Source: Guillardia theta CCMP2712
Lineage: Eukaryota > Cryptophyceae > Pyrenomonadales > Geminigeraceae
Length of the DNA stretch: 64,000 bases
Reading direction: 5' to 3'
Assembly: GCF_000315625.1 (NCBI RefSeq)
Contig: NW_005434651.1
Span: 145,115 to 209,114 of the forward strand
This document shows positions 34,501 to 44,101 of this stretch, in pieces. The stretch's first letter is position 1. Each line of letters begins with the position of its first letter. Both the position numbers and the translations under genes were made by a program. The notes under the pieces were generated by a model that was not told where the DNA came from, did not search any database, and worked only from the letters and a program-made list of their open reading frames with translations.

Positions 34501-35985
34501 ACAGGTTTTGAGCCCAACACTCGACAGATCGAGGGAAGACAAGAGTTGCAGATGTCCTAATTGAACATCATGCAGACTACGACCAAGATGGATGTTTTCA
34601 CTGAGAATCAGATGATGCAGCCCCTTCAGATCTCCAATCCAGTCCGGACATTGACTGAGGCGTATGCTTGAAAGATTTATCATCCTCAGATTCGTCAGGC
34701 ATCCAAGATTCCAAATTTCCAAGTTTTCGCCAAGACTGATATTGCCGCTCAGATTGATTTCTTGAAGCTGAGTCATCTGTCTAATCCATGGAAGACACCC
34801 AACTAACGAAAGATCTCTCAAATCCAGGGATGTCAGATTTGTTAGGTATGAAATACTTGTCATGTTTGCTGGATCATCAATGCTCCCCCCAAGTTTTCGA
34901 TTCCCACCGACATTGAGTTCCGTCAAGGAATTCAAATCTCCCAACCAATTTGGACACTTGCTTAGACCGATACAAGACAAGTCCAACTTAACCATCTTCT
35001 TCAAACCTGCCAAATCTACTTTGTGGATCTGCTCAGTGAGGGACCTGTTTCTCTTGACCACAAGATTTTCTAACTTTGCCATATGACTTATACAAGATAA
35101 ACTCTTTAGATCAATCCCAGTCAAATCCAGAGTTCGCAACTGGCTCAATCCATGTAGCGTTGTTTCGTCGAAAGCATCACCAAGCTCCCAGTTACCACCG
35201 ACTATGAGATGATGAAGATTTAATTGGGTCAAGAATTGTGGGCATTCAGTCAGGCCGGTCGACTCCATATTCAGATAAGTCAGATTCGTCATTTGAGACC
35301 AGCCGGCATCAAGTAGATGATTTCCAAGCTCCTCATTGTGTCCAACGTCCAATGAGCTCAGTTTCCTGAGGCTGGTGAGCCAATCTGGCAAACAATGCAT
35401 GCCAGTCTTGGAGAGATTCAACAAAGTGAGGTTGCTCAAACCTCTCATGGAGGAAGGGAACACTCCAACGAGCTCTTGATTGTTCGCGAGGGAAAGATGT
35501 TTCAATCTGTGAAGCAGCCCCAGCCATGCGGGGAGAAGGGAGAGGGCATTCCCCTCGAGATCGAGTCTAACAAGGTTTTTCAGCAGCTTCAAAGCGTCAG
35601 GAAGTGACGCCAGGACGTTGTAGCTAAGATTTAAAGCAAAGATTCGGAGTGGGTCTTTTGCAGACAATGCTTCAGAAGTTCCCACTAGCCTGAGGTTTCG
35701 CTCCCGTAGATCAACAGTGGTATCTTCGTGTATGTGCACACGACTCACATGCCCTCGCCAAAGAGCTTGCAGGCGCACTACACCAGCAATGGACCTGCTG
35801 AACATCCTACGAGCCCTGCATCCTAGCCATCGTGCTCGGATATTTGTTGCGCATCGATGCCTCTTCTTTTCTATATGGATTGCATTCCATTGACGCCAAA
35901 GCACAGTCAATGCACTCCCTGCAGCAATAGTACCTACAAGAACTTGAAGAGCTCTTCTCAAATATCTTCTCCTCTTCTCGTCCAT
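28507..35985 (-). CDS. LRR-Roc-COR-kinase-CHAT multidomain signalling protein
   Basis: Single 2,492-codon frame with no intron. ATG 35985 lies in MDEKRRRYLRRALQ. In order: a hydrophobic helix (residues 14-31); two IQ-like motifs (IRARWLGCRARR, VVRLQALWRGHVSR); about twenty leucine-rich repeats to residue 640; a Roc GTPase with P-loop GEPKAGKSS (675-683), DAGGH (724-728) and THAD (781-784); two C/H-rich zinc fingers starting CPRGH (1029) and CPSGH (1089); a COR domain about 1245-1430. The Ser/Thr kinase has glycine loop GKGMQG from 1698, Lys1719, HRDIKPAN from 1824, and DLG instead of DFG near 1845. A caspase-like CHAT region follows with His2071 in SGHGS and Cys2123 in NACST. Roc-COR proteins (LRRK, bacterial Roco) are GTP-regulated kinases; CHAT domains are cysteine peptidases. 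Activation of a protease by a Roc-COR switch is inference. An alternative is a catalytically dead CHAT pseudo-domain. Confidence 0.9.
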   Translation of the reverse strand: MDEKRRRYLRRALQVLVGTIAAGSALTVLWRQWNAIHIEKKRHRCATNIRARWLGCRARRMFSRSIAGVVRLQALWRGHVSRVHIHEDTTVDLRERNLRLVGTSEALSAKDPLRIFALNLSYNVLASLPDALKLLKNLVRLDLEGNALSLLPAWLGLLHRLKHLSLANNQELVGVFPSSMRGLSNLTLLNLSKTGMHCLPDWLTSLRKLSSLDVGHNEELGNHLLDAGWSQMTNLTYLNMESTGLTECPQFLTQLNLHHLIVGGNWELGDAFDETTLHGLSQLRTLDLTGIDLKSLSCISHMAKLENLVVKRNRSLTEQIHKVDLAGLKKMVKLDLSCIGLSKCPNWLGDLNSLTELNVGGNRKLGGSIDDPANMTSISYLTNLTSLDLRDLSLVGCLPWIRQMTQLQEINLSGNISLGENLEIWNLGCLTNLRMINLSSIRLSQCPDWIGDLKGLHHLILSENIHLGRSLHDVQLGHLQLLSSLDLSSVGLKTCPSWLRELTQLQVLILGWNQELSLDDDVMLKLCGLETLDLTGTGQVSCPQCLRALSNLRSLGLGQNENLGRSLENSNFLQALSNLTVLDLQNIGLRSCPEWIGDLIALQMVYFNNNKELETISYSLARCTSLRILNTTGCLNLHTPPPHVCKRGAPFCLKYLRDLNKGHVESHMLKMMLVGEPKAGKSSLLDTLETGRPRMRADDDRTVSVVVKSHKLNQNSRLVINSYDAGGHDVYLATHRFFMSPGALYVCVIDLSQQDCHVQAFKWVEAVQSQVPGAAVSIVGTHADLLEAEANVDDDHGESTPESTSNCASRRLLQVQESIVCWEENNVKELHEELREAEAKLAHLFDLPEEWYALKRERDHVLQSSLKNLRLDLQVPLKVKEDECFHNLLSRAKQACDISHQQHLVDLHFKMHEIEKSSNPKVQTASYFNHASARDERENLFTLRLRELISKRPRIFLFAAVSLDPSAMGVEVLRDTLECLIQDQKSFPLTRNTTPLSYLMLESCFRLGGQHVATSRARSRQLDIPEKVCPRGHRLSPLTPGIGATYMCDQCSQCIISGEQMMSCTICSWDLCMGCCGRTASHVWSNRLCPSGHVLSHFRTPGVYICDRCSALIERGQEMIGCRECGWDLCQVCSGLVECAVSSAEQAKNEETFGDLMLDPELSNNDGEVNLSMPSLPRLHDETQSPYQFSTLNQDENVSQLDHIKATIEMLAQDCKSVFEEKQELETAQREDIRDHPDTLKGQGEGLIEREWEQVVQAYTEQNSSHELLELCARPYVQAEDLVAAAVECNMEREEVFRALDYLHNIGAVLYYGNDSVHERLRGYVFTRPQWIIDAIKFVVHERDDRNLNDELRNLHGRMDMQGKRQLESLRNGGRLCDRLLRCWLWENVSEDDKDVLIYLLQGFKLMHQYQTHLPDEKFCQVCARQGHCSYVVPAMFPKGSLDGRYTLPSPWSPQMSSDCRAIVRREYQCSHFESFFLSELQVEWSTIGHLDHNNEHISVEVLGQSAEGMVLRCEESEFVDETLVVRMAKLQSSSGSAMESIMTVVSWVDLVDACSMAATEWPLFRYVNQSIEAAERRQPGLHLVAMIPCGEDLSDRKLLQDVQRVRRVTLSDGKTVESRDLLPTRRTLRRCDLPAVRFSNLQKPQLPVPSNPFTYQADIGEESNHSQQDTSQAPHDLEAVSDPVPQIPGYLIRKRLGKGMQGSIWLAEQFNKSLVVIKIVKAGLNSKREYDNLSQIAGDHPNVVHVVDVLQEFEDIKRQRFLGLVMDYVEGESLRQKLDREIANGQESTSDLIGDNLKACHVMCDVLAGLSVLHAIKPYPIVHRDIKPANIMIRDIDGSAVVVDLGVSKRYGLDDQSITSGDFLKGTLAYASPEIAMGGGENEVDQRSDVWSCGIVLYEMVSGKRPFEAENSLKLIECIKIRELPQLLCKDKRKEKYTLGRHALAKVLVKALSKDRNGRFHDASDMLRVLKMICECPNVVPCELISTLTRPVSLKENLTCFRVVFFSCRCGTDIDPERECQEFKDLFRAAFFKKHKFVGVAHAGVGICCSACTVETCCARSCRRCHFSGHGSDSSGGLYWYSETGRKQQENQVTAQHLSNLIQLHARASVLQKIECIFLNACSTLSTGYALRSVGVKVVVCWHGIVRQSVSRKFSLRFYELLSEDHGNYWLAFMTVCNEMAQDLRNFQPCMLHLYGKGTERKNRCNAWRDGRMVDVVEPEENEEDFRMPLDSSVSEESWSAEEEEQEQDDPDKNWRVPRARDDFAALAGQSELRALRCLAFKLRMPDGSAVESSEVDKNGFITQRGLRAIGVDSYTQLWRRSGKIVKKAKSELRASNRRQFDTCPVCKEMQTCGAAEQVMEKVDQARHEIENSIYYRQMDLLAHRRKMELTGTATSRQFGNYKKTLLTTPRRDIISMWHRDLAERNETEIGRGTRLSAAGRAKLSSACQSHLFQMDIRQETLSELEATLHRERLHRVLRDLRTRLISSSDS

Positions 35986-36890
35986 TTGTGGACCAATTGC
36001 AATGAAAACTCTAAGTCACTTCACATTCACCCTAAATGGAGCCTAGAGAGCAAGAGTGCAATTCAGACAGGGGCAAGAAACACAAAGTTTACCGTAGCAT
36101 GGCCCACCTGGTTCTCAACAGCAAGCACTTCTCCAAAACAACCATCATCCGCTCGCTCTTCCCGTCTCATCGCATCCGAGTCCATTTCGGAGTCGCAACG
36201 TGAATTTGAGCTGGGAGTGGACTTGGATCCGGTCCTTTTCTCCGTGAAAATCGCGAAAATGTGGGGGTAGGGTCATGAACCGTACCCGGAGCGCAAGGTT
36301 CTTCCGTCCGGCACTCTTCAGTACGGTCACTAATAACTCTCAGTCAGCGGGTCCCGGCCGGCCCTCACGGTGTCCGATGGCTGCCGCAGTGGCAGGGCTT
36401 TTCGCCGGTTCTCGAAGGTGTGAATGTACCGTACTGTTTCAAGACAAGCTTGTTAGTCAGTAGACCGATTTGATCATCTTGAAAGCCTCACTGCGTAAGG
36501 CACAGTCAGGGCGTGGCCGCGGGAAGGATAGTGTGCGAAGTGCGGCCCTACCTGCCCTGGGCCCTGCCCTGGGCCGGCAGTGTCACGGGCCGGCCGGGCA
36601 CTGTGGCAGGTCAGCCGGCCGCTGAGGTGGACCCCTGGGTGGACCCGGGCTGTGAGAAAGAGGGGATGAGGGGGCACGGGATGAGGCCGGAGCAGGGGAC
36701 AAGAGCCCATGAGAGATGGCGAAGGCAAGGGAGAGGCGAAGCAGGGAAGGCATGGAGAGAGGAAGGGGGAGAGCGCAGGAGAGCAGAGCAGAGCAGAGCC
36801 ACGAGACAAGAAGGAGAAGCAGAGCAGGAGAGAGGGTGCGATGTTGAGATCTGACCCTTTACAAGGCCTCTCGATGAAGTGACCCGGAAC
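35986..36890. other. Divergent promoter region with GC island
   Basis: Between the starts of the Roc-COR-kinase and TRM5 genes. 36280-36640 is GC-rich (GGTCCCGGCCGGCC, GGGCCCTGCCCTGGGCCGG, GGGCCGGCCGGGC) and includes GTGTCCGATGGC, a word related to GTGTCCGATCAC near 56.65 kb. 36660-36840 is purine-rich. No start-proximal TATA recognised. Confidence 0.5.
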
Positions 36891-39378
36891 ATGGAAGACT
36901 CACCCCCTTCGCAGCAGCAGCGAGGTAGGAGGGAGGGATCAGAGCAGCGAGACTCGTTCTGATGCCCTCAGTAGATGCTATCCCTGTTGAGTCGTTCGAG
37001 AGGGAGAAACTGAGCTCCGTCGCCAACGTCGTCGGCCTTCAGATCAAGTAGAAGGGTGGTCCCGCTCAGTTCTGCCTCCTCACCGACCCTTGCAGGCCAC
37101 AAGACATCTCCTCTGCTCTCAAGGTCCTCAAGAACTTCTTGCTCAATCAAGCCCGGCAGCCCAACGTTGTCGATGCAACAAGTCGCATGCCCAGCCACCT
37201 CTTGCCGGCTGTGACTGTCAGCATTGGCAGATGGCGAGGCCAACCGGAGTAAGATCCTCCTCCTCAGCCCTGAGCACGTCAAGAGCTCGGTCCTCGAAGA
37301 GCTGCCAGACGCCTGCAGGGGATTCGTGAAAGAGAAGGATGGTGATGGAGAGGAGGCGCGGACACCTGGTGGGCATTGAGGAGACTTACAGGCAAGCTAG
37401 TCCACTACACCCTCCAACACTCCTACTCCCACTTCACCTACGATGAGGTCAGGATCAGAGCGTCTTCTGCTCAACCTCTCTGTCCTCAACTCTGAGCAGG
37501 CGCTGAAGAAGCTGCTTCCTCAAGACGTGGAAGTTCCCTCCTCCTTCGAGACCATAGGGCATGTCGCTCACCTGAACCTCCGGGAGAACCAGGAGGCGTA
37601 TCGCCTGATCATTGCGCAAGTGAGCCCGTGACTATGGAGGAGGAGGAGGAGGAGGAGGAGGAGGAGGAGGAGGAGGAGTTGCTGTTGTGTATGGAATGAC
37701 AATGGTGTATGATCACAGGTTATGGTCGACAAGTACTCAGCGATCAAGACGGTTGTCAACAAGTTAGGTCAGGATAAGAAGATACTCCTGCTGCGCTCTT
37801 ACATTCCCTTGCAGGAAACATCACCAACGAGTTTCGAGTCTTTCAGATGGAGGTATTTCGTTCTCCTGCGCGGGAGCTATCCTCAAGGGGAGCTCGGGGA
37901 GCAGGTACTTGCAGACAAGATCACCAACCAGAGTGTTCCAAGACTCGTCAAGGAGGGCGACGCAGCGTTGGTAGGAGATGTCTCTTGTGGTCAAACTTGT
38001 GATCGAGACCCCAAGGAGACTTGTGTGAAGCAGAGTGGTTGTATCTTCAAGATGAACTTCGGGGAGGTACGCGCACGCCTGGCGAGAGAGAGAGAGGAGT
38101 GAGAGGAGCTGCAGGTGTACTGGAACTCGCGGCTGGATGGTGAGCACAAGCGGCTCGTAGCCTCCTTCTCTTCGGACGATGAGGTTGAATGACCGTAAAT
38201 GACGGAGGGGAGGGGAAGGGAAGGGATTGCAGAGGATAGACGAGAAGCGTTAGGAAAGGAGAGAGGACGAGGACAAGGACGAGGTCGAGGTCGAAGGAGG
38301 CTGATTGATGATCAGGTTTGGGACATGTTTGCAGGAATCGGCCCCTTTTCCGTTCCAGGTTTCTCTGCTCCTCCTCCTCTCCTCTCTAACTTTCAACTCG
38401 CAGCCGCCAAGCACCACAGCTGCCAAGTGTATGCAAACGATCTGAACCCAAGGTCAAAGTTCTACCTTGAGGAGAACTGCAGGTCATTGAAGCACCTCCC
38501 CTCCTCTCCCCTTCCCTTCCCTTCTCTTTCCTTTCCTTGCCTCCCCTCCCCTCACTCCCCTCACTCCCCCCCCTCTCACCTCCCTTTCTCCTCCTCACTT
38601 CTCGCAGGCTGAACAAAGTCGACGCGCTGGTCCACACCTCCTGCATGTGCGCCAGGGCCTTTCTGGCCTCCCGGGTCTCTCAGTGCTCAGAGAAGGTGGA
38701 GGAGCTCTAGCAGGGCCCGCGCTGACCGGCCTCAGCAGGCGCCGAGAGGCAAGGGGAAGCTTCACTGCATCATGAACCTGCCCGCCTCTGCTCCTGTGAA
38801 GTGCCGGGAGGTAGGAAGCAGCTCTAACGGCCTGCTCTCTGTCAGGAGTTCATGGATGCCTTCAGAGAAAAGTTCGACCCGGCAATCTGGAAGCCCGAGG
38901 ACCTGCCCCTGGTGAGGAGACGTCGACTAGATCGCCCTTGACGCTCTGCCCACCAGGTCCACCTCTACGCTTTCCACAAGAGCGACGATGCCGCGATCTG
39001 CGAGCAGGAGATAATGAGGTGGATCCGCTGCAGCTTCTACTTCTCCTCCTTCTCCTTCTCCTTCTCCTTCTCCTCCTCCTCCTCCACCACCACCACCACC
39101 ACCACCATGAACTCCTCATCATCATCATCATTTTCATCCTCTCACGCTGCTTCAGGCGCGCCGAGAGCTCCTTGGGTTGCCGGATCCCCAACGTGGAGGC
39201 CCACACGGCATGATCCTCTCCTGTGCTGCCGATGCCTCGTGCTGACGGAGTCGAGCAGGTCAGGGACGTGGCTCCCAAGAAGCTCATGCTATGCTGCTCC
39301 TTCCGCCTCCCAGCAGAAGCAGCGTACATGAGAGAGGAGGGGGAGAGAGACCACAAGAGAGCCAAGGTAGAAGGATGA
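36891..39378 (+). CDS. TRM5: tRNA (guanine-37-N1)-methyltransferase, TRM5
   Basis: About fifteen small exons from ATG 36891 (MEDSPPSQQQR) to TGA 39376-39378. It makes m1G37 in tRNA using S-adenosylmethionine. Diagnostic segments in order: ESFEREKLSSVANVV; IGHVAHLNLRENQEAYR; FRVFQMEV; VYWNSRLDGEHKRLV; the SAM-binding motif VWDMFAGIGPFSVP; VYANDLNPRS; the catalytic-loop motif IMNLPASA; and VRDVAPKKLMLCCSFRLP at the C-terminus. The last intron (39208-39258) uses a GC donor (CACACG|GCATGA). Between FQMEV and VYWNSRL there is an open insertion of about 45 residues with several Cys that the usual enzyme lacks; it could be retained intron. No obvious targeting peptide, so probably cytosolic or nuclear. 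Confidence 0.88.
39208..39258 (+). other. GC-AG intron
   Basis: Donor CACACG|GCATGA, acceptor CGAGCAG|GTCAGG; restores the conserved TRM5 C-terminal VRDVAP motif in phase. Confidence 0.7.
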
Positions 39379-39988
39379 GCCATGAGCGGCGAAGACTAGT
39401 GATGGCTCAAGGAAAAGCAAAGAGCAAACAATTGAAATCTCCACCACTTCCCAACCGCCCACCTTGCCCTCCACTCCATACTTCCTCCTGCATGTCCTCT
39501 GAGGACAATTTCCTTCTCAAGGCTGGACTAAACCTCTGCTTCTGGTCGTTTCCGAGACAAAATTGGTGTGACATGTCCGCATTCTGGTTTGGGAAAACCC
39601 ATAAAAAAGCAATGGCCGAGATAGGACAAGACATGATGCAGGTTTGTTAGATTGCCTCCAGCAATCTCTCCCCGTCGCCGCTCGTTCAAGAGTCTGCACG
39701 ATGATGTCAAGGGCCTTGTACCTGAGTTCTTCCTTCCAGATTTCGACACGTTCGTGCCATATGAACATACAGTCCGGACACAAAACGACTGGTATCGTTT
39801 CACGTACGACAGAGGTGCAAGGATCGGCTCTGAAAATCAGAAATTTCGTTCAGGAAGGAATGAAACACACTCCCAAACCCATTTCTTCGTGTGATTCTAT
39901 TTACAAAGCAAAAAGACGAAAATTCAACATGCTGGAGGAGGAGAAGCAAATATTTACAGTCCGCTTGCAGACTTCCACACCTGAGAGC
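39379..39988. other. Convergent 3' intergenic region
   Basis: Between the stops of TRM5 (+) and the bHLH-PAS gene (-). Several overlapping short frames exist on both strands (39517-39894) with no splice-consistent or domain support. Confidence 0.5.
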
Positions 39989-41278
39989 TCAACGGCGTGT
40001 AGCGCTGTTGCAACTCAATTCCGCGGTGTACAAGATGTCATCTATCCCAGAAACTTTGGAGAAGTACTGCACAACATCGGCAAACTTGTGTTGACTCCCA
40101 TCCCAAAACTCACTCCATATCGTGATCCCTTCCTGATTCACAAGAATGCTCTCAGAGTTGCTGCACCGAACACCCTCACCATCCCTTCGCAGGCTGAACT
40201 TGCTCAAATGTATCTCCATGCTCTGCGTGTTCCTGTGCTGGTAGAGTCTGTTCCATGCCTCTTTCCTGAACCAGACATCGTCCTTGTTCCCATCCACAGA
40301 GCTCTGTTCGTGTTTCTGCCACATGCTCTGGAAGTTGCCCATGTAACTTGGCAGCTTCAACCGGACATGCTTCGACATGACTAGGACCCCCTCGTCGTTC
40401 ACGATGAAGGAAAGGTGCAGCTGAAACATCCGCAGGGCCAGCCGTGAGAGTTGCATCCCGAACTTGGACGACATCTCCTGCACAGTCGCGCGGGTCTGCG
40501 GGCAGTGGAGGAGGGCCCCAATCATTGGAATGAATCCAAAGTGATCTTGATCCAGCCTCTCGATCTTGGCGTCGAGGTCCCAAGGCAGAGTGCTCGACCT
40601 GATCTCGTCAAAGGCGTAGATGCCACTGAGCTCCTGCAGAGCCGCAGCACTCAGAGGGGAGGGATTGCTGCACGGCATGGCGTCCAACGACATGTGAAAA
40701 ATGGCGACACCGGAATCGTCGACTGCCATGGGGACAAGCGTGCAACGTCTGCAGTCAAACCTTTCACTGTCGAAAGTCCTGATGTACACCTCGTAGGAGG
40801 TGTTCAACAGGGAAGACGCCCCCTCTACGCCCTGCAACGACGACAGACACCGTAGCTTCAGCGCGTCCCTTGGGTGCACGAAGTCTATGAACCGCCTGCC
40901 CTCAAGCTGCTTGAAAGGGTTCTCCCTCAGAAGCTCCTTCAACCCCGCGCTCGCAGCGGTCACCCTCCAGTCAGAGAGCGACACGGACAAGAAGAGGAAC
41001 GTCCGACTGGACAGCATCCCACTCCGTATTAGCTCGTCCGCTATACGCCGGGTGTCCGCACTTCCTGGCTCCGGAGCATCGCAGGGCTCCTGCTTCAGCG
41101 ATCGCACGTACTTGACCAGGTCCCCCATCAGTTGCTCGACTGTCCTCCCTGATGCGAGCGACGATCTCAGCTGGTTCAGTCCGGAGGAGATAGGCACTCT
41201 TGCGTCCAGCGCGTCTATGAGGAGCCGCCGTCTCCCGCGCTGAGCTGCCTTCTGAATCGTCTTCTTGGCAGTTAACAT
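39989..41278 (-). CDS. bHLH-PAS-like transcription regulator
   Basis: Intronless frame of 429 codons from ATG 41278 (MLTAKKTIQKAAQRG; codons upstream lack an ATG). Residues 5-60 contain a basic stretch (AAQRGRRR) and two predicted helices separated by a loop (LLIDALDARVP ... VEQLMGDLVKYVRSLK), the pattern of a basic helix-loop-helix or related DNA-binding dimeriser. Residues about 85-200 look like a PAS fold (LFLSVSLSDWRVTAASAGLK, FIDFVHPRDALKL), a small-molecule or redox sensor. The C-terminal 200 residues contain beta-strands (LHLSFIVNDEGVLVMSKHV) I do not recognise. Ends CNSATRR before TAA/TGA context. Role as a transcription factor is inferred. Confidence 0.65.
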   Translation of the reverse strand: MLTAKKTIQKAAQRGRRRLLIDALDARVPISSGLNQLRSSLASGRTVEQLMGDLVKYVRSLKQEPCDAPEPGSADTRRIADELIRSGMLSSRTFLFLSVSLSDWRVTAASAGLKELLRENPFKQLEGRRFIDFVHPRDALKLRCLSSLQGVEGASSLLNTSYEVYIRTFDSERFDCRRCTLVPMAVDDSGVAIFHMSLDAMPCSNPSPLSAAALQELSGIYAFDEIRSSTLPWDLDAKIERLDQDHFGFIPMIGALLHCPQTRATVQEMSSKFGMQLSRLALRMFQLHLSFIVNDEGVLVMSKHVRLKLPSYMGNFQSMWQKHEQSSVDGNKDDVWFRKEAWNRLYQHRNTQSMEIHLSKFSLRRDGEGVRCSNSESILVNQEGITIWSEFWDGSQHKFADVVQYFSKVSGIDDILYTAELSCNSATRR

Positions 41279-43948
41279 CTTGCAACGCGGACTTTCAAGG
41301 TGATCGGCGAGCAAATCGATGTTGCTCTTCCAGATTAAAGTCGAAATTTTGCGTTGTTGCTATGATGTGGCAGAACTGGGGGCAAGGTCCCTCACCTAGT
41401 GCACACTGTGAGATCTTGTCTGATCTTCAACATGAACATCCTTGGAACAGAGGAGAAGAAACAAGGATGAACAGATATTGACAACCTTGTTCAAACAAAC
41501 AGGTGGTTACAGAGACAAGAGGGGAATGGATTTGGAAGATCGTGGAGTAAGGTGCAAGAACAAATCTTCTGGCTCAACTTGGTAAGACTACAAGTCACTG
41601 ATGATGTCCTCGGCTGAGACTTGTCCTCTACACACAGATCAGCATCGTCTATCGACCATTCCAACATCTTTGTACCCTACCATCACAAATCGCGACCCCT
41701 ACAGTCAGTCCCAGCATTCCTAGGATTATCACCGCTCTCCGCTCTCTGTCTCCATCCCTGCTTGGCGACCCCTCTGGCGACCCCACCCTCGACGCATTAC
41801 CCCTCTCAATAGTTGTACCCCTATCTTCACATCCAACTGAACAAGAACCCCACCCCTGCTTGTTTTTACCCATATCAGGTAATAATAGAAAATGCTGGCT
41901 GTTTTCACTTCCCCACCCCTTGTTTTGACTACCCTACCCCTCCAAGGATCAACTCAGACCAGTTCCCTTGTTGCCACCCTACCCCATTCAAAGGGCATAT
42001 CCGTCATCGGCTAAATGACCCCCGACCTCATAGTTTACACCCCTGTTTACCTCTAATTCCCTACCCCGGTCATGATTTCAAGGCCTCACCCCTGCACCCC
42101 TGTCCTTGCCATACACAAAATGCACACCACCCGTCATACCACCCACCCCACAAGATACTTGCTTCTCCACCCTGCGCCAACTTTGCTGTTCCGACGATGT
42201 GCTAACGACCGACAAAATGATTTCGAATCTGACAAGAAAGTTTTGAAATCCAAGAACAAAATTTCCAATTTCCAATAAAAATGTTGGTCAAGGACCCATG
42301 TAAACCCAAAGGGGCCGTGTTGTAAAGAGGTCATATCGGAGATCTCGGCGAAACTAGATCTTTTCGCATCAAAAATGCGAATCGATGTGTTCACAAAGCA
42401 ACCTTGGCACGAGTCCCTGCATGTTGTCCGACCCTAGTGTCACGAGGGACTGAGTTACACATGGGTCATCGTCCCTTCTATGTACAACGTATCGTGAAGC
42501 GGTGTATCTGTGAAAGGGGTAGAGAACTCCAGAAGCCTCACGTGTTTGCCCGTCCAGAAGAGGCAAAAATTAGTTTTTGCCAAATCTAGGCGACACATCA
42601 GACTGAGATCGAAAGGGGGTCCTTTTAAACCAGAGGAGGGGGGTGAGATCCGAAGGTTGCAGAGAAGGCGTATGATTGAGACCCAACCCTTCCGTGCCAG
42701 GTCACGAGGTAACCACGAAACCAAAATTGGAAACTCGAATTCGTTTCGAAAAATATTTATCGAATATTCAAATTTGGGAAACCTGACTTTGGATATAGTT
42801 TGATCTTGAGATTGTCCTGTGAATTGCCATTCGAAGACAAGACCCTAAAAGTACCTTTTTTCAAGCTACTGATGGGAGGGGCTCTACGTATTCCTATCAC
42901 CGAAGGGTATATCACACTAGGACACCAGGGCTTAGCGGATTTAGAGCCCAGGGAGATATTGTTCTTTTTTTTCCACTTTTTTTTTTAAACAACCAGGTGC
43001 GCTTGCGAAGCTCACGACGAGGATGGAGAAAGAGCGAGAGCGATATGCGGTACGAGGCAAGCACAAGGACAGCAAGAGAAGAGCCGCGTTGAGGTGTAGA
43101 AGTTAAGAGAACAAGAAACGATCATCTCGCTGCCAACACCCAAAACGGGAGATCTCCGTGACATGGCGCGAAGGCATTGATCGAGGTGAGCACAACACAA
43201 ATGGCCACTCCAAGCATGGCAACGAGTCACATATTGAAGTGAGTTCAAAAAGCTGCGAAGGTAGAACAGGTGAGAGGGGAGCTGATTTTGCTCTACACAG
43301 ACGTATGGGGAACAGATGAGCAAGTTGCCTGGCAGATCCCATCGGTACCTGCTTTTGGTCACTGATGGAAGTTCACACAACGATTAGAGATGAAATATGA
43401 TGATAGCAAAGACGAGAATAAAATATTCAGACAAGAGGAAGAGAAGGTCGTATCAGAGAGGGCTACGTGGACTCGATGAAGAGAGCCAGTAGACGAAAAT
43501 ACGGGTTGGGGCTACCGGGGCACGTGGATTGCGAGAACGTGCGACCGGGGTTTTAGAATGGAAAAACAACTTCAAGATCGAGAATGTTGAGGGAGGCATC
43601 TTGAAACTTATGCTATCATGCTGCAGAGCAGCAGTGCAAGTGGGATAGATTCAAATAGCCGCAGGTTATTGGCACACAAGACGAGAGACACTTGAAATGC
43701 GGTACAAGGCAACCTCAGTGATACAGGGTGAGGTTGAGCGTGGAGTGAAACACGATTGAGTTCCTAGATTTCAGTAAATCCTGATATTTCATCGCTCGGG
43801 TGCCGCATCACAATCACAGTCCTCGGACTTGATATTGCAACAACCGCGTAGAGCAAGAAATTCATGATAGCCAACAAAAGACGCTTCCTGCAGGCAAGAA
43901 TAATCGGGTTGAGATAAAGTAGAAGCCCTCGGGGAAATGCCTTGTTGT

Positions 43949-44101
43949 TTACGGATCATTCTTCTCTTCCTCTAGGCAACGCAGCACGTCAAGTAACTGT
44001 ATAAGCGTTTCACTATCAGCCGTCTGCAGCAGCTGCTCTTGATGTCGTGTGGTGGGGAGGGAGTGGAGGAGGCACGACCTTGAGTTTCGAGCATGGCGAT
44101 G
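43949..44101 (-). CDS. Possible C-terminal exon pair of an unknown small gene
   Basis: An exon ending IIAMLETQ joins in phase across a short GT-AG intron to EQLLQTADSETLIQLLDVL and a stop at 43949, a coherent helical tail. No upstream exon could be assigned; a TGA lies in frame 5' of it. The block TCGAGCATGGCGAT is repeated at 44089 and 44131. Could be a short ORF or a pseudogene fragment. Confidence 0.3.
   Translation of the reverse strand, partial: HRHARNSRSCLLHSLPTTRHQEQLLQTADSETLIQLLDVLRCLEEEKNDP

Noticed and set aside
43012-43380. 122-codon minus-strand open frame
   Set aside because: No domain, no splice context, hydrophobic/Ser-rich shadow composition; flanks are non-coding.
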